From Paralithodes platypus (lineage: Eukaryota; Arthropoda; Malacostraca; Decapoda; Lithodidae): a DNA stretch of 64,000 bases. Shown here piece by piece: positions 20,983-31,154 of the stretch. The stretch is taken from the NCBI GenBank assembly GCA_032716605.1, contig CM064512.1:23809810-23873809 (forward strand). Direction: 5' to 3'. The translations under genes were made by a program, and so were the position numbers. The notes below the pieces were generated by a model that was not told the origin of the DNA, searched no databases, and saw nothing but the letters and a program-made list of their open reading frames with translations. Numbering within the stretch: the first letter of the stretch is position 1; every line of letters begins with the position of its first letter.

Positions 20983-23710
20983 TTACGTACTGGGAGGCAT
21001 TAGCCATTTACAAGGTGCCATCCATGGCCAATTGGTGATGGATGATTCTGAAGTTGGAAATTCTTCTGTAGATATGTGAGGTAATTGGTGCGCTCTAAGT
21101 GTGGCAAACATGCCATTCTCCATGAATTGTGCTTGGATATGGGGAAGACTTTCTAGGACTGCTATGAAATCTGGAAGATGGCGCCCATATCTATCGTTGT
21201 CATAAATATGCATCCAAGGAAGCATCAACTTCAGTGAAGACTTGAACTCGATCCAGTTTCTTGTCCTTATAGCATGTATATTTTGAGTCAGTATCTCTAC
21301 CATCTCCAAGAATGAAATCCAGAATTCTGCTAGTGGAGCACCATCTAAGTTCTGGAATAGGGAGTCAACGAGCCCCTTGAGATCGGCATTGCTCTAACAC
21401 TCAGCATGTGCATCATTAAGTTTCTTGTTGGTCTACTGAACTGCGTAACTTATTGAGAGATGCCTGGATCTCTTCACACAGAGTGGCACCTTCCAAACGT
21501 TTGTCTAGTGCATGTTGGAGTAAAGCCTCGTAGAAGAGTCGAAGGCAACGCACACCGCGGTTGAAGTGTTTTCCATGCAGAGCTTGATCCACGGATCCAT
21601 CTGCATCGACGCCTGCAGCCACCAGTACATCTGAAATGCCTGAGCCTTTGAACCTTTTGTAGATTGCATTGATGAAAGACATCTGGATATGAAAGGGCCC
21701 CATGAATGTCAATATGTCAGCAAATATCTCTGGATTCTCACTTTTCAATTCTAGCAATAATGCGTAGACAGGATGATCACCGAAGATAATGGCAAATGGC
21801 ATCTTCTTGTCATCAATTGCCTTTGCAAGCTTGCGCAGGGCATCGTACAGAATGGTCTTGCTTGGTGGATCAGGATAATTCATATGATAAATCGCTTGAC
21901 TTTTCTGGGTTTCTGGTGATAGCGTGGCCTGGAAGCCAGAAAAGGCTGGTACAGTCTGGTCTTCTGGCTTTGGTCTTGTTCCGTCTGCCTTAGCTCGGGC
22001 CATTGCATGGATGACACCTCTCATTCTTTGACGAACTGTGTCCAGATGTTGTTCATCCGTTATCCTTGGTCTGATGGGTGGCTCACCACGCTTGACTGTT
22101 TTGTATGGTTCAATTCTTTGCATCTGGCTCCCAAGTTCTTTGAGGCTATCAGAGAGGTACGAAGGCAAGGTGCTATTTGCAACTGGTCTATCATCATCTA
22201 GGATAGATAGATTTAGCTTAGGTAGGTCTGGCTGAACAAACATGACATTTGTACGATGTGATTGGCCACTTCCAGTCAAAGTGTCACTTTTGAAGTAATC
22301 GTTGTCGACTATACATATTGCCGGTGTTCCTTCAGAAAGTTAAAAAGGACACTCAGTTGAATGCTTCAGGTCAGTAACTGCCCAGAAATCTCTAAGCAAA
22401 AGCACATCATTGTAACTGATTCCCAGGCCATCCTTATGTAATATGTCTACCATTTCTCTGCTCTTTGTCATACCATGTAGCAGTACACCGAGGTTTGTCT
22501 CAAATGCATTACGACTTCCAGTGATGTAGCTGGTCAAAATAGATGCAATTGATCTGACTTGGGGCTTGTCATCGACTTAAGACTTTGTGGGGTGCTTTAA
22601 CCAAGTGATGAGCTTCAAGAGGAGATCATTCAGGTCTTCATATTCTTCTAGCTCATGTATGTATGGAGGCCAAGGAACAGTTTTTGTTTTGATGATCTGA
22701 TCTCTGAGTCGCCCAGATACATTCTTCACCAGCTGATCGTCACTTACACCTAGAGAGGATATTGGAGCCTCAAGATATGAACCTGCAGCTCTTGCATCAT
22801 ATACCAGTTCACTCACATTCTTCTGACCTCGTTCATGAAATGCTATGTCATCTCCAAATTCCTTGATCAGAATTTCCTTCACGAAACTGGACTATGCTGT
22901 GGAATAGTAACCATAATTTGAAGTAATGCCTTTGTAATCCTTTACAAGACCTTGCAGTGTACGGATTTCATGATCTTCAAAGATAACTTGACGGACATGA
23001 TGAAAGAAGATATTTTGGGCCTCTCGAAGATTAACATGTTGCAGATGCTCTGTTTTTTCATCAGGAAAAGACTCCTTCAGAGGGTTGCTGACATAATTGC
23101 GCCAACATTCACGATGATAACGAATTTCCAATCCAAACACCGTTCGACTGTATGGGATAGATGCAAGTAGGGTATTCAATCTTTCTCTTATAGGCTCATC
23201 TGACAGACAAATTGTATGCAACTTGAACCGGTTCCATGCGTCTACTGTTGACAGCAGCAAAAGTTTGGACTTGCCAGGATTACTGGTTTTTTATGGTCCT
23301 TTCATACACCACACACAGAGATTCTTATCATGAACCACTCCAGTACTAGAACGAAGCTTTTTAGGCACATTTCCTGGGAGTTGTTGACTTGAAGTTGATG
23401 CTTGAACTTCTTCGTGTTCAGATTTCCGTTTACGATTCTGTGCTTGCTGAATATAGCGATTACTACTGATCTGGGTGTAACATTTACTATGCATGTACAG
23501 ATCTTTAGGCCCCTTGTCCCACTCCACTGCTGCATAGGCATGCTGAAATTGATCAAGTTCCTTCCACCGAAAACACTTGCTCCTTAGATTCTCCCACTTT
23601 GTATCAGATGTCTTGTCCGTACTATCATCAGCTATACAGGGATGTTGACATAACATGCATTTTAATCCAGGTCCTGGGTCAGGCACATCACTAACTCCTC
23701 TACGTTCCAT
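20983..23710 (-). pseudogene. Large unclassified protein of element X, transposase candidate, broken
   Basis: A single minus frame runs from ATG 23710 to 21416 (765 codons) with four internal stops near 23288, 22889, 22574 and 22337. After a one-base shift it continues (NADLKGLVDSLFQN, FWISFLEMVEIL, WMHIYDNDRYGRHLPDF) to 20983. The N-terminus has cysteine pairs (CMLCQ, then CVWCM) suggesting zinc binding, and a basic stretch (NRKRKSEHEE). Near 21790 it reads FGDHPVYALLLELK, then GPFHIQMSFINAIYKRFKG and VDADGSVDQALHGKHFNRG. I recall similar multicopy proteins of unknown function in cnidarian and lancelet genomes, but cannot verify that here. Its place between inverted ends makes it the likely transposase; that is inference. 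Confidence 0.7.
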
Positions 23711-23821
23711 GTTTATGATTCTTCACGCCAAATTCGATGCAACAAACCTGAAAAAGAAGGAATTGATCAATCAACATTCTTGGTTTACATTTTAAATTAT
23801 ATATTATATTATTTGAGTAAG

Positions 23822-24282
23822 TTTCAGAGGATCCGTGACCGTGTTTAGGATACCAAAGTTTCTCAGTGGATTTAACAACATCATATTTGTCTTAGATGTT
23901 GAGGTTAATGGGACTCTAAATCATGAATTATGCCATCCCATTGATTTTCTTAATTATTTTCTTATTTTCTTAATTATTTGGTAATTAGTTATTAATTATT
24001 TTTTAATTATGCCATCCCATTGGTTTTCTGACACCAAAATTAGTGGGAATAGACACCAAAATTGTAATTTTTGGCCATTCACTTCAAGAAATAGAACTTT
24101 ATAATTTGTTTAAGATGACGGCGGCGGCCATTTTGAAAAACGTCTAAAATAACAACTTTCCCGTCATTTTGGTGAGGTGTATGGGGGCTTATTTTTTTTA
24201 GCATCAGTTGCCCTTGTTAAATTCACTGAGAAACTTTGGTATCCTAAACACGGTCACGGAAGCTCTGAAAATGACTCTACTA
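23822..24282 (-). repeat. Right terminal module of element X
   Basis: The inverted copy of the left module, 461 bp long. Its inner end begins TTTCAGAGGATCCGTGACCG and its outer end, reverse-complemented, TTTTCAGAGCTTCCGTGACC. About 55 bases at the two ends of this one module are inverted copies of each other. By itself it has the shape of a MITE. Confidence 0.87.
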
Positions 24283-25149
24283 TAAGGACAACGCTAGGCT
24301 ATGAGCCTGTCTTGCTCAGCCACAGTTTCCTAGCCTTGATATCCCAGCTAGACTTTATTCGCCTAGCAGACACTAGTTAGGACCTAAGCTCTTTTGATAT
24401 GTATGCATTATTATTCACAAGCATTTATTAGTCTAGGTTGTTGCTGAGCCGCACAACCATAGTAGGCTGTTTCGTTAATGAGGAAGTACTTCTTTTAGTG
24501 TCGAGCATTACTACCGTTACGCATTTATAGTATTCTCGTGTCAGTAAAATTATATGTCCTATCTTTTGGTGTATTCCATTTACACGTGTGGTGTCCTGCC
24601 TCCTGCCTTTATATAGTTTAAGATACAAGCATCTTATAAGCATCAGACTTTCTTTAAATGTTTCCAGGTCTATGCTGTAGGACTATACTTCACTTTCTTT
24701 CAGATAGGAGTGAAGAGTTTATTGTTGTTTACAGTAACTGTATTGAAGCATCTTTTATTGTATTAAATCTTGCAGTGATTTAATTGATCTTCCCATAGAT
24801 TCTTGTTTATGCATTTTAAGGTAACTTGCATCCTGTGTGTTATCAGGCTATACCAGTGTGGGTTACCCTGAAGTAGAGTACATTTATGCCCAGTTAAGGA
24901 TACCCCGTTATCGCAGATTAACTCTGGAGGGTATAGGTGTTTTGTTCGCCGGCATATAAGTTCAAGGGTTTGGATCTAGCGTACCGTTGTTGCATAGTGC
25001 CCTATTACTAGTCCAAGCATTAAGTGCCCTTGTTTTATTCGCAGTCCCGGTCGTAACACCATGTAATGACTTTGGCGTCCGTGGCCGGGGACGTACGGAG
25101 AGTGGGTGAGAGTTTTCTGGCATCTAGCCAAAAAACCTCGCCAAAAAAA

Positions 25150-26787
25150 TTTCTTCCTCGTCTTTCCCTCCCCTTTTCCACTCTGATGGCACAACCATCA
25201 CTTCTTCCTCTGACAAAGCTGAACTATTTGCTCAAACTTTTGCTAGAAACTCCACCTTGGATGTTTCCGGTGCTATTCCTCCCTCTCCACCCCCTCTCTC
25301 CTACTAATGTCTAATATCCTAATCTCTTCTAAAGATGTATATTCTACCCTCTCTGGGCTTAATACTAAGAAGGCGTACGGTCCGGACGATGTTCCTCCTG
25401 TTGTACTCAAAAACTGTGCTTCCGTGCTGACTCCCTGCCTAGGCAAACTCTTTTGTCTGTGTCTCTCCTCTAACGTCTTCCCTTCTTGCTGGAAGTTTGC
25501 TCTCATTCAACCTGTCCCAAAGAAGGGTGACCACTCTCATATCTCCAACTATCATCCAATTGCTCTCATCTCTTGTATCTCTAAAGTTTTTGAAACTATT
25601 CTTGCTTCCAAATTTCTTAAGCATTTCTTCTCATAATCTACTCTCAGATTGCCAGTATGGTTTCCTTAAAGGACACTCTACTGGTGATCTTCTTTCATAT
25701 CTTACTAACTCTTGGTCATCCTCCTTTCGGGACTTCGGTGAGACCTTTTCTATTGCACTAGACATATCAAAGGCCTTTGATAGAGTCTGGCACAAATCTT
25801 TAATTTCTAAACTACCCTCCTTCGGTTTCTATCCCTCCATCTGTGCCTTTGTCTCTAATTTCCTCTCCGGCCGTTCTATAACTGCGGATGTGGACGGCCA
25901 TCGCTCACTTCCTCATATTATCAACTCTGGTGTTCCTCAGGGCTCTGTCCTATCTCACATTCTCTTTCTAATTTTCATAAATGATCTTTTCAACTGTACC
26001 TCCAGTGCCATCCATTCATACGCACACGACTCTACCATACACTACTCAATTAGTTTTCCTCAGCCAGCAATCCCTCAAAAGCCATGCAACACTTATCTTC
26101 TGATCTAACTACTATTTCTAATTGGGGAAGAGAAAACCTTGTTACCATTAATGCTTTCAAAACCCAATTTCTCCATCTATCTACCTGTCCGGAACTCTCA
26201 GAGGACTATCCCTTACAATTCAACAATACAAATATCAATCCTTCATCTTCTCTCTTTATTCTTGGTGTCTCTTTTTCTTCTGCTCTTAATCGGAAGGACC
26301 ATATTACCAGTCTTACTAAGGCAGCCTCCCAGAAGCTGGGTGGTTTCAACCGTCTCAAAGGGTTGTTTACCCCAGCACAGCTTCTTGCTCTGTACAGGGG
26401 CACAGTGTGTCCTTGTATTGAGTATTGTTCACATGTGTGGGGAGGATCCTCTCACACTGCACTCCTAGACAAAGTAGAAAGGAAGGCCTTTTGTATCATT
26501 AATTCCCGTCCATTCGCCAACTCTCTGCAATCTCTCTCTCTTTCCGCCGCAATGTTGCATCTCTCGCTATTCTATCGCTACTACAATAACCAGTGCTCCT
26601 CAGAGCTCTCCCTGTGTATACCATCTCCTCTACATAGGGTACGTGGTACCTGTCTTGCAACACAATCTCACCCCTACTCTGTGTAACTCTCCAAACCAAG
26701 AGTGAAACGTTACTCTTAGTCTTTCTTCTATTCAATAGCTGAGCTCTGGAACTCTCTCCCATAATTAGTCTTTCCCTCCTCCTATGA
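25150..26787 (+). pseudogene. Family K reverse transcriptase, plus-strand copy
   Basis: The plus strand encodes RT blocks in two or three frames: AYGPDDVPPVVLK (the GPD block), FALIQPVPKKGDH, ALDISKAFDRVWHKSL (first Asp), [11 protein letters not shown] and then HSYAHDSTIHYS, where the catalytic YADD reads YAHD. The C-terminal region NWGRENLVTINAFKTQF to SLSAAMLHLSLFYRYYN follows. Frameshifts near 25620 and 26085 and the damaged YADD show that it is dead. The 3' terminal piece continues after element M at 29202-29345. Confidence 0.87.
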
Positions 26788-29196
26788 AAGGTCATCCCGA
26801 GCGAAGAATGTATCCCCCAGCATAAGCTACTTGTGTGTGACATGAGCTTATACAGAGATCCTAAGCGCAAGAAGGTTTACATACCCAAAAGGAAAGTGTG
26901 GCTGCTGAAGGACAAGGAAGTTAGGGATAGGTTTCATAATGAACTGGAGGAAATGAATAGAAATAAGGAAGCTAGGCCTAACGATGTAAATAGCCAATGG
27001 AACTTTCTTAAGCATAGCCTTATCGCTGCCACTGACAAAGTCTGTGGGAAAACAAAGGGTCACTCCAGGAATAAGACCTCTTGGTGGTGGAACGATGAGG
27101 TAGAACATGCTGTGAAAGAGAGAAGGAGATGCTTCAAAGCATGGAAGAAAGGTGGCAGCAGGGAGGAATACCAGGCAGCTAAACGAACTGCCAAAAGAGT
27201 TATTTACAATGCTAAAAATCGCATTAAGGACCTGGTCCTCGAACAAGTGTGTAACACTGACAATCCCATTGGGATCTTCAACCTAGCTAGGCGAGTTAAA
27301 AATGACAGTAGGGATATTATAGGTGAACAGTGTGTTAGAGATGATAATGGGAAGATTGTGTATGCAGAAAATGAAATCAGAGAAGCATGGAAGGTACACT
27401 ATGAACGATTGCTAAATGTAGAGTTTGAATGGGATAAGGAACAGCTTTGTATCGAAAAACCAATATCTGGGCCCCCTCCTTTGATAGCACCAGCTGTAGT
27501 GAGCGACGCAATCAATAAAATGAAGGACGGTAAAGCTCCAGGTTGCTCCGACATTGTCGCTGAGATGATAAAAGCCTCAGGGGAGATTGGTGTAAACTTA
27601 GTCACTGAGTTGATAAACACCATTATTAAAGATGAGAAAATCCCAGAGGATTGGCTCAAAAGTGTAATAGTAAATATATACAAAGGAAAAGGGGATGCGC
27701 TAGATAGAGGAAATTATAGGGGCCTGAAAATGCTTGACCAAATCATGAAGGTCTGTGAGAGAGTCCTTGAGGGTTTGATCAGGCAAAGCATCTCTATTGA
27801 TGATATGCAGTTTGGTTTTATGCCAGGACGTGGTACAACCGATGCTATCTTCATAGTCAGGCAGATACAGGAAAGATACTTACTAAAAGGCAGGGATCTT
27901 TACTTTGTGTTTGTGGACCTGGAGAAGGCCTTTGATAGGGTACCTAGAGATGTTGTACAGTGGGCTATGAGGAAACTTGGTGTGGAAGAGTGGCTGGTGC
28001 GTGTGATAATGAAGATGTATGAGGATTCGCGAAGTTCGGTGAGGGTAAAGGGTGTACTGAGTGATGAGTTCGCAGTCCGTGTTGGAGTCCATCAGGGTTC
28101 AGTGTTAAGCCCCCTCCTCTTTATTATGGTCTTGGAGGCGCTGTCTAGAATTTTTAGAGGCGGACTCCCGTTGGAACTGTTTTATGCAGACGATTTAGTC
28201 CTAATAGCTGACAGTATGCAGGATGCTGAAGCCAAATTCAGAGAGTGGAGAGAGGGCATGGCGAGCAAGGGTTTAAGAGTCAATATTAACAAAACCAAGG
28301 TTATGCATTGTAGTTTGAGACGAGGCAATGTGGAAAAGAGCGGTGCATACCCATGTGCAGTGTGTGGAAAGGGAGTGGGCGTTAACTCAATTCAATGTAG
28401 CATCTGTCGATGTTGGGTACACCATGGGAGTAAGCGCTGTAGTAGAATAAAGGGGCCCCTGCCGAAGGATAAGTCAGAAATAGAGAAATTTGAGTGCGTA
28501 GTGTGCAAAGGCGAGCTTGTGTTAAGTGATGATCCTGTGGCTGTGAATTTTGGAAATTAGTCTTTGGAGCTGGTGAACAAGTTTTGTTACCTAGGAGATA
28601 CCATCTCTGCCGGTGGTGAGGCCGAAGCTGCCACTGTTGCTAGAATTAGGTGTGGCTGGGGGAAGTTCAGAGAATTGATGCCAATCCTGACCATGAAAAG
28701 AATGCCTCTCCCCCTGAAGGGAAAGGTGTATGCCTCATGTGTTAGAAGTGCAATGACGTATGCCTCAGAAACATGGGCCGTTAAAGTAGAGGATGTCAAC
28801 AGAATGGAGCGTAATGAGATGAGAATGGTGAGATGGATGTGTGGGGCCAGGCTACAGGATAGAATAACAAATGTTGAGCTGAGGAGACGTTTAGGTATAA
28901 AGAGTATTAGCGAGGTGATGCGTACAAGTAGACTGGGATGGTATGGACATGTGGAGAGAATGGATGAACAAAATTGGGTGAAAAAATGCAGGTCTGTGAT
29001 TGTGGAGGGAGCTGCACCAAGGGGTGGACCGAGGAAGACCTGGGATCGGACTATACGCGCCGATCTCAAATCCAAGAACTTGACAAGTGAAGCAGCCCTT
29101 AACAGGGTTGCCTGGAATGCCGCCATTAGGACAAGAGACTGAAACTGCACTTATGTGTGGAACACTCAGTCTTAAAATTTTATGTATGTATGTATG
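26788..29196 (+). mobile_element. RTE-type LINE (family M), 5'-truncated, with zinc finger
   Basis: A 2.4 kb plus-strand insertion in family K. It is flanked by TATGA at 26783-26787 and 29197-29201. Its 3' tail is a short TATG microsatellite (29181-29200), and such tails are typical of RTE-like LINEs. It starts inside the end of the endonuclease domain (PQHKLLVCDMSL), so it is 5'-truncated. It encodes the reverse transcriptase with only one nonsense codon. Confidence 0.88.
26833..29142 (+). pseudogene. Family M reverse transcriptase with C-terminal zinc-finger insert
   Basis: A single frame of 770 codons with one TAG (28558-28560). RT blocks: GKAPGCSDIVAEMIK near residue 235, VNIYKGKGDALDRGNYRG near 280, FVDLEKAFDRVP near 363 (first Asp), VGVHQGSVLSPLLF near 418, LFYADDLVLIADS near 450 (catalytic YADD). 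From about residue 507 comes CAVCGKGVGVNSIQCSIC, followed by WVHHGSKRC and FECVVC. This is a PHD or treble-clef-like cysteine/histidine module inserted before the C-terminal region (LVNKFCYLGDTISAGGEAE, SRLGWYGHVERM). All RT catalytic residues are intact; the single stop and the lost endonuclease make this copy inactive. Confidence 0.88.
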
Positions 29197-29345
29197 TATG
29201 ACTTAAGTTTTTTCAAACTCCGTGCGTTCAGGCATTTTGGCTCAAACGTCCCTTGATTTTGGCCCTGTCACTCTTTCAACTATGGGGGAGGCACTCGCTA
29301 CAGGCAGTTCTGTCTTTTGTTTCCCTCACTCACTTAAACAAAACA

Positions 29346-29889
29346 AAAAACACACATAATCATTATTACAACCCGATAGAAACGAAAAACAAAAATATAG
29401 CAAATTACAAGACACAGCAAGAGTAAAAATATAATTTAAAAACAAAGTAAAAGAGAAAGGTCGCATAACCCAACCCCTTGATATGAGATCATTCATCACT
29501 GCTGAAAAGAAAACTATATACAAAATAAGGGGCATACTCATAATTTGGTCGATGTGAGGCAGAGACCCTTCAGGATAAATTGTATTCTCAACCTCATTGG
29601 TTGCCGGCTCGAAATATACAATATATGTATTTTTGTTCTACAGAACTTCATTATGATCAATGTTGCATAATGTTAAATATTACGCAACGTTTAGATAGAC
29701 GGATATATCGATATTAACTGTTAGCATAACCAATGTATTCAATAAATAAGCTAAGACACCAGTGTCACTGATGGAGGTTTATTATCATACCTAACATTGA
29801 CCTTCCTTTATAATATAAAAATTGTGTATTCAATCAAACTTCCACTCGTTCTATAGGTGTAATAAGGCTTAATTATCCATTGTACTTTA
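29346..29889. other. Unassigned AT-rich stretch
   Basis: It follows the A-rich 3' end of family K (AAACAAAACAAAAAACACAC). No frame, repeat copy or RNA signal is recognised. Confidence 0.5.
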
Positions 29890-30355
29890 CAGGGTGTCCC
29901 AAAATAGACGTGCCAAAATTCAGGATTAGGTTAGGAAAAATATTATAAGCATAAAATGTTCTATAAGCAAAATTAAAAATGTTACTTGTTACAGAGATAT
30001 TGCCTGTTGAAAATGGCATTTTCGTTGGTATTTCTCCATAAGGCTGGCCTAGCCGTCCTAGAGCTTACCACACCCTCATCTAACTGCAATTATTTTACCA
30101 TGTTATTATCAAGATATTATAATTCTGTAAGTTGCAAAATGTTTAGAGACATAATTATTTGCTCACCTTGGACCTGCTGGAAATGTTTTGACATGAAAGA
30201 GTCTATTACAGAGATGCGGGGAAGGGCACTATATATTATCTTCAATACCTCTTAAATGGTTGAGATTTAGATTTTTTGTTATAGAATATGTTATGCTTAA
30301 AATAATTTGCATAATCATATCATGAAGTTGGGCACTTCTATTTCGGGACACCCTG
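29890..30355. mobile_element. mariner-like MITE with TA target duplication
   Basis: A 466-bp element. The left end is CAGGGTGTCCCAAAATAGAC and the right end, reverse-complemented, CAGGGTGTCCCGAAATAGAA, so the inverted ends match over about 25 bases with few changes. TA flanks both sides (29888-29889 and 30356-30357). CAGGGTGTCC-type ends with TA duplication are typical of Tc1/mariner-derived MITEs. There is no transposase; the 89-codon frame at 29986-30255 has no recognisable motif. Confidence 0.83.
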
Positions 30356-30525
30356 TACAGTATATGAGTGAAAGTTCTCAACATGACGTGTAAGTGAAAG
30401 AGTGTACAACAGCGGTTGTTGAATAAATTCTGTTATCGTATCAAAATGTGTTAGTAGAAAATCCTGAGGGTTATAAATATTCCTGTATAGTATATACGAT
30501 AAACTGTAACAAGCTTGTTATTTGT

Positions 30526-31150
30526 TTAACCCATTAAGCACGAAAATGCCCTAGGGGCAAGGGTACTTATTTGTGAATTTCTAGCCTTGGATTCTGACAG
30601 AATTCATTATATTCATGATATAAAGCATTATTTGTTTTCAATGTGCTTTTATTTTACATATATGATGAATATATGAACCTTGAAGAGCGATAGAATAAGT
30701 GGGAAAAGCATTTGGGTGGTGAAAATCGTAAATATTCGCCACCCGGTCGTATTCTCAGGCGTGAGGGAGCGAGTCATACACTCTCCTCACTCGCTCTCTC
30801 TGACTCAACGGAAGCAGCCGGGAGGTGTTTCAGTGTTATATAACAACTCTTATGCAACCCACTTGTGCTAAATTACTGCGGGAGAGAAAAAAAAACGATA
30901 AATGATGAAAATAAGAGGAAAAATAGGTGATAATTGAGGAGGGGGGAATGAGGAGGGGAAGGGGGGGGGGTTGGAGAAACATGTGGATGAGTGGCAGGAA
31001 GTACTAGAGGGGAATTATCTCACCTAATGACATATTCCTTTGTTTTTATTGCCCCTGGGGTGTTTTGGAAGGGTTTTTTTATGGTCTTGCCTCCGTGAGG
31101 CCTATCACATTCGCTATGGTGACCCTTCCGTGAGGCCTATCACAATTTTT
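30526..31150. repeat. Composite of two interspersed repeats with a TTAACCC start
   Basis: It begins TTAACCCATTAAGCACGAAA at 30526, reminiscent of a piggyBac-like end, but no matching right end was found. 30600-30785 resembles 2040-2275, and 30890-31080 resembles 10840-11010. After 31080 there is a short direct repeat, CCGTGAGGCCTATCACA, at about 31095 and 31129. No protein is supported. Confidence 0.45.
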
Positions 31151-31154
31151 ATTT

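Larger units (their letters stand above)
20394..24282 (-). mobile_element. Element X: DNA-transposon-like element with ~430-bp terminal inverted repeats
   Basis: A 3889-bp insertion in the 3' LTR of retrotransposon A. The ends are inverted repeats of about 430-460 bp starting TAGTAGAGT. A 3-bp TAA duplication lies at 20391-20393 and 24283-24285 and is confirmed by the empty site in the 5' LTR. Removing X plus one TAA leaves an LTR of exactly 1862 bp, the length of its partner. The interior carries one long minus-strand gene (20983-23710), now broken. TAA duplications occur in PIF/Harbinger, but the termini (TAGTAGAGT, no GGG/GGC start) and the protein do not look like Harbinger. I cannot name a superfamily. 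Confidence 0.88.
12680..25058 (+). mobile_element. LTR retrotransposon A (Ty3/Gypsy type, internally deleted)
   Basis: A complete element in outline: 5' LTR 12680-14541, internal region 14542-19304, 3' LTR 19305-25058. The LTRs begin TGTGACGCC and end CGGTCGTAACA. A 4-bp target duplication CCAT flanks it (12676-12679, 25059-25062), and the flanks join into family K. It encodes Gag with a zinc knuckle, an aspartic protease, integrase remnants and the start of RT, but lacks the integrase core and most of RT-RNase H. A piggyBac-like MITE lies in gag and element X lies in the 3' LTR. Element B (49863-58352) is a close relative. Confidence 0.93.
19305..25058 (+). repeat. 3' LTR of retrotransposon A, split by element X
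   Basis: The LTR lies at 19305-20393 and 24283-25058, with X between. It begins TGTGACGCCTGCC and ends CGGTCGTAACA. The left part breaks after CATACCCCATTAA; the right part resumes TAAGGACAACG; the 5' LTR reads CATACCGCCTTAAGGACAACG across the same point. The 5' LTR is therefore the empty site, and the target duplication of X is TAA. Confidence 0.95.
12599..29345 (+). mobile_element. LINE family K, plus-strand copy split by two later insertions
   Basis: The three pieces belong to one element: 12599-12679 (end of the endonuclease region), 25059-26787 (RT) and 29202-29345 (3' end). They are collinear with the minus K copy at 31155-34165. LTR retrotransposon A fills the first gap with a CCAT duplication on both sides (12676-12679 and 25059-25062), and RTE-type element M fills the second with TATGA on both sides (26783-26787 and 29197-29201). 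An internal K deletion near 25107 removes the linker between endonuclease and RT. Family K is I/Jockey-like; its clade is not assigned. Confidence 0.87.

Noticed and set aside
20394..24282. Element X as a PIF/Harbinger transposon because of its TAA duplication
   Set aside because: The ends do not start GGG/GGC, they are far longer than usual, and the protein shows neither a Harbinger DDE core nor a Myb-like partner gene.
27883..29150. Minus-strand frames opposite the family M RT (for example 28587-29150)
   Set aside because: Antisense shadows of a clear RT frame, without motifs of their own.
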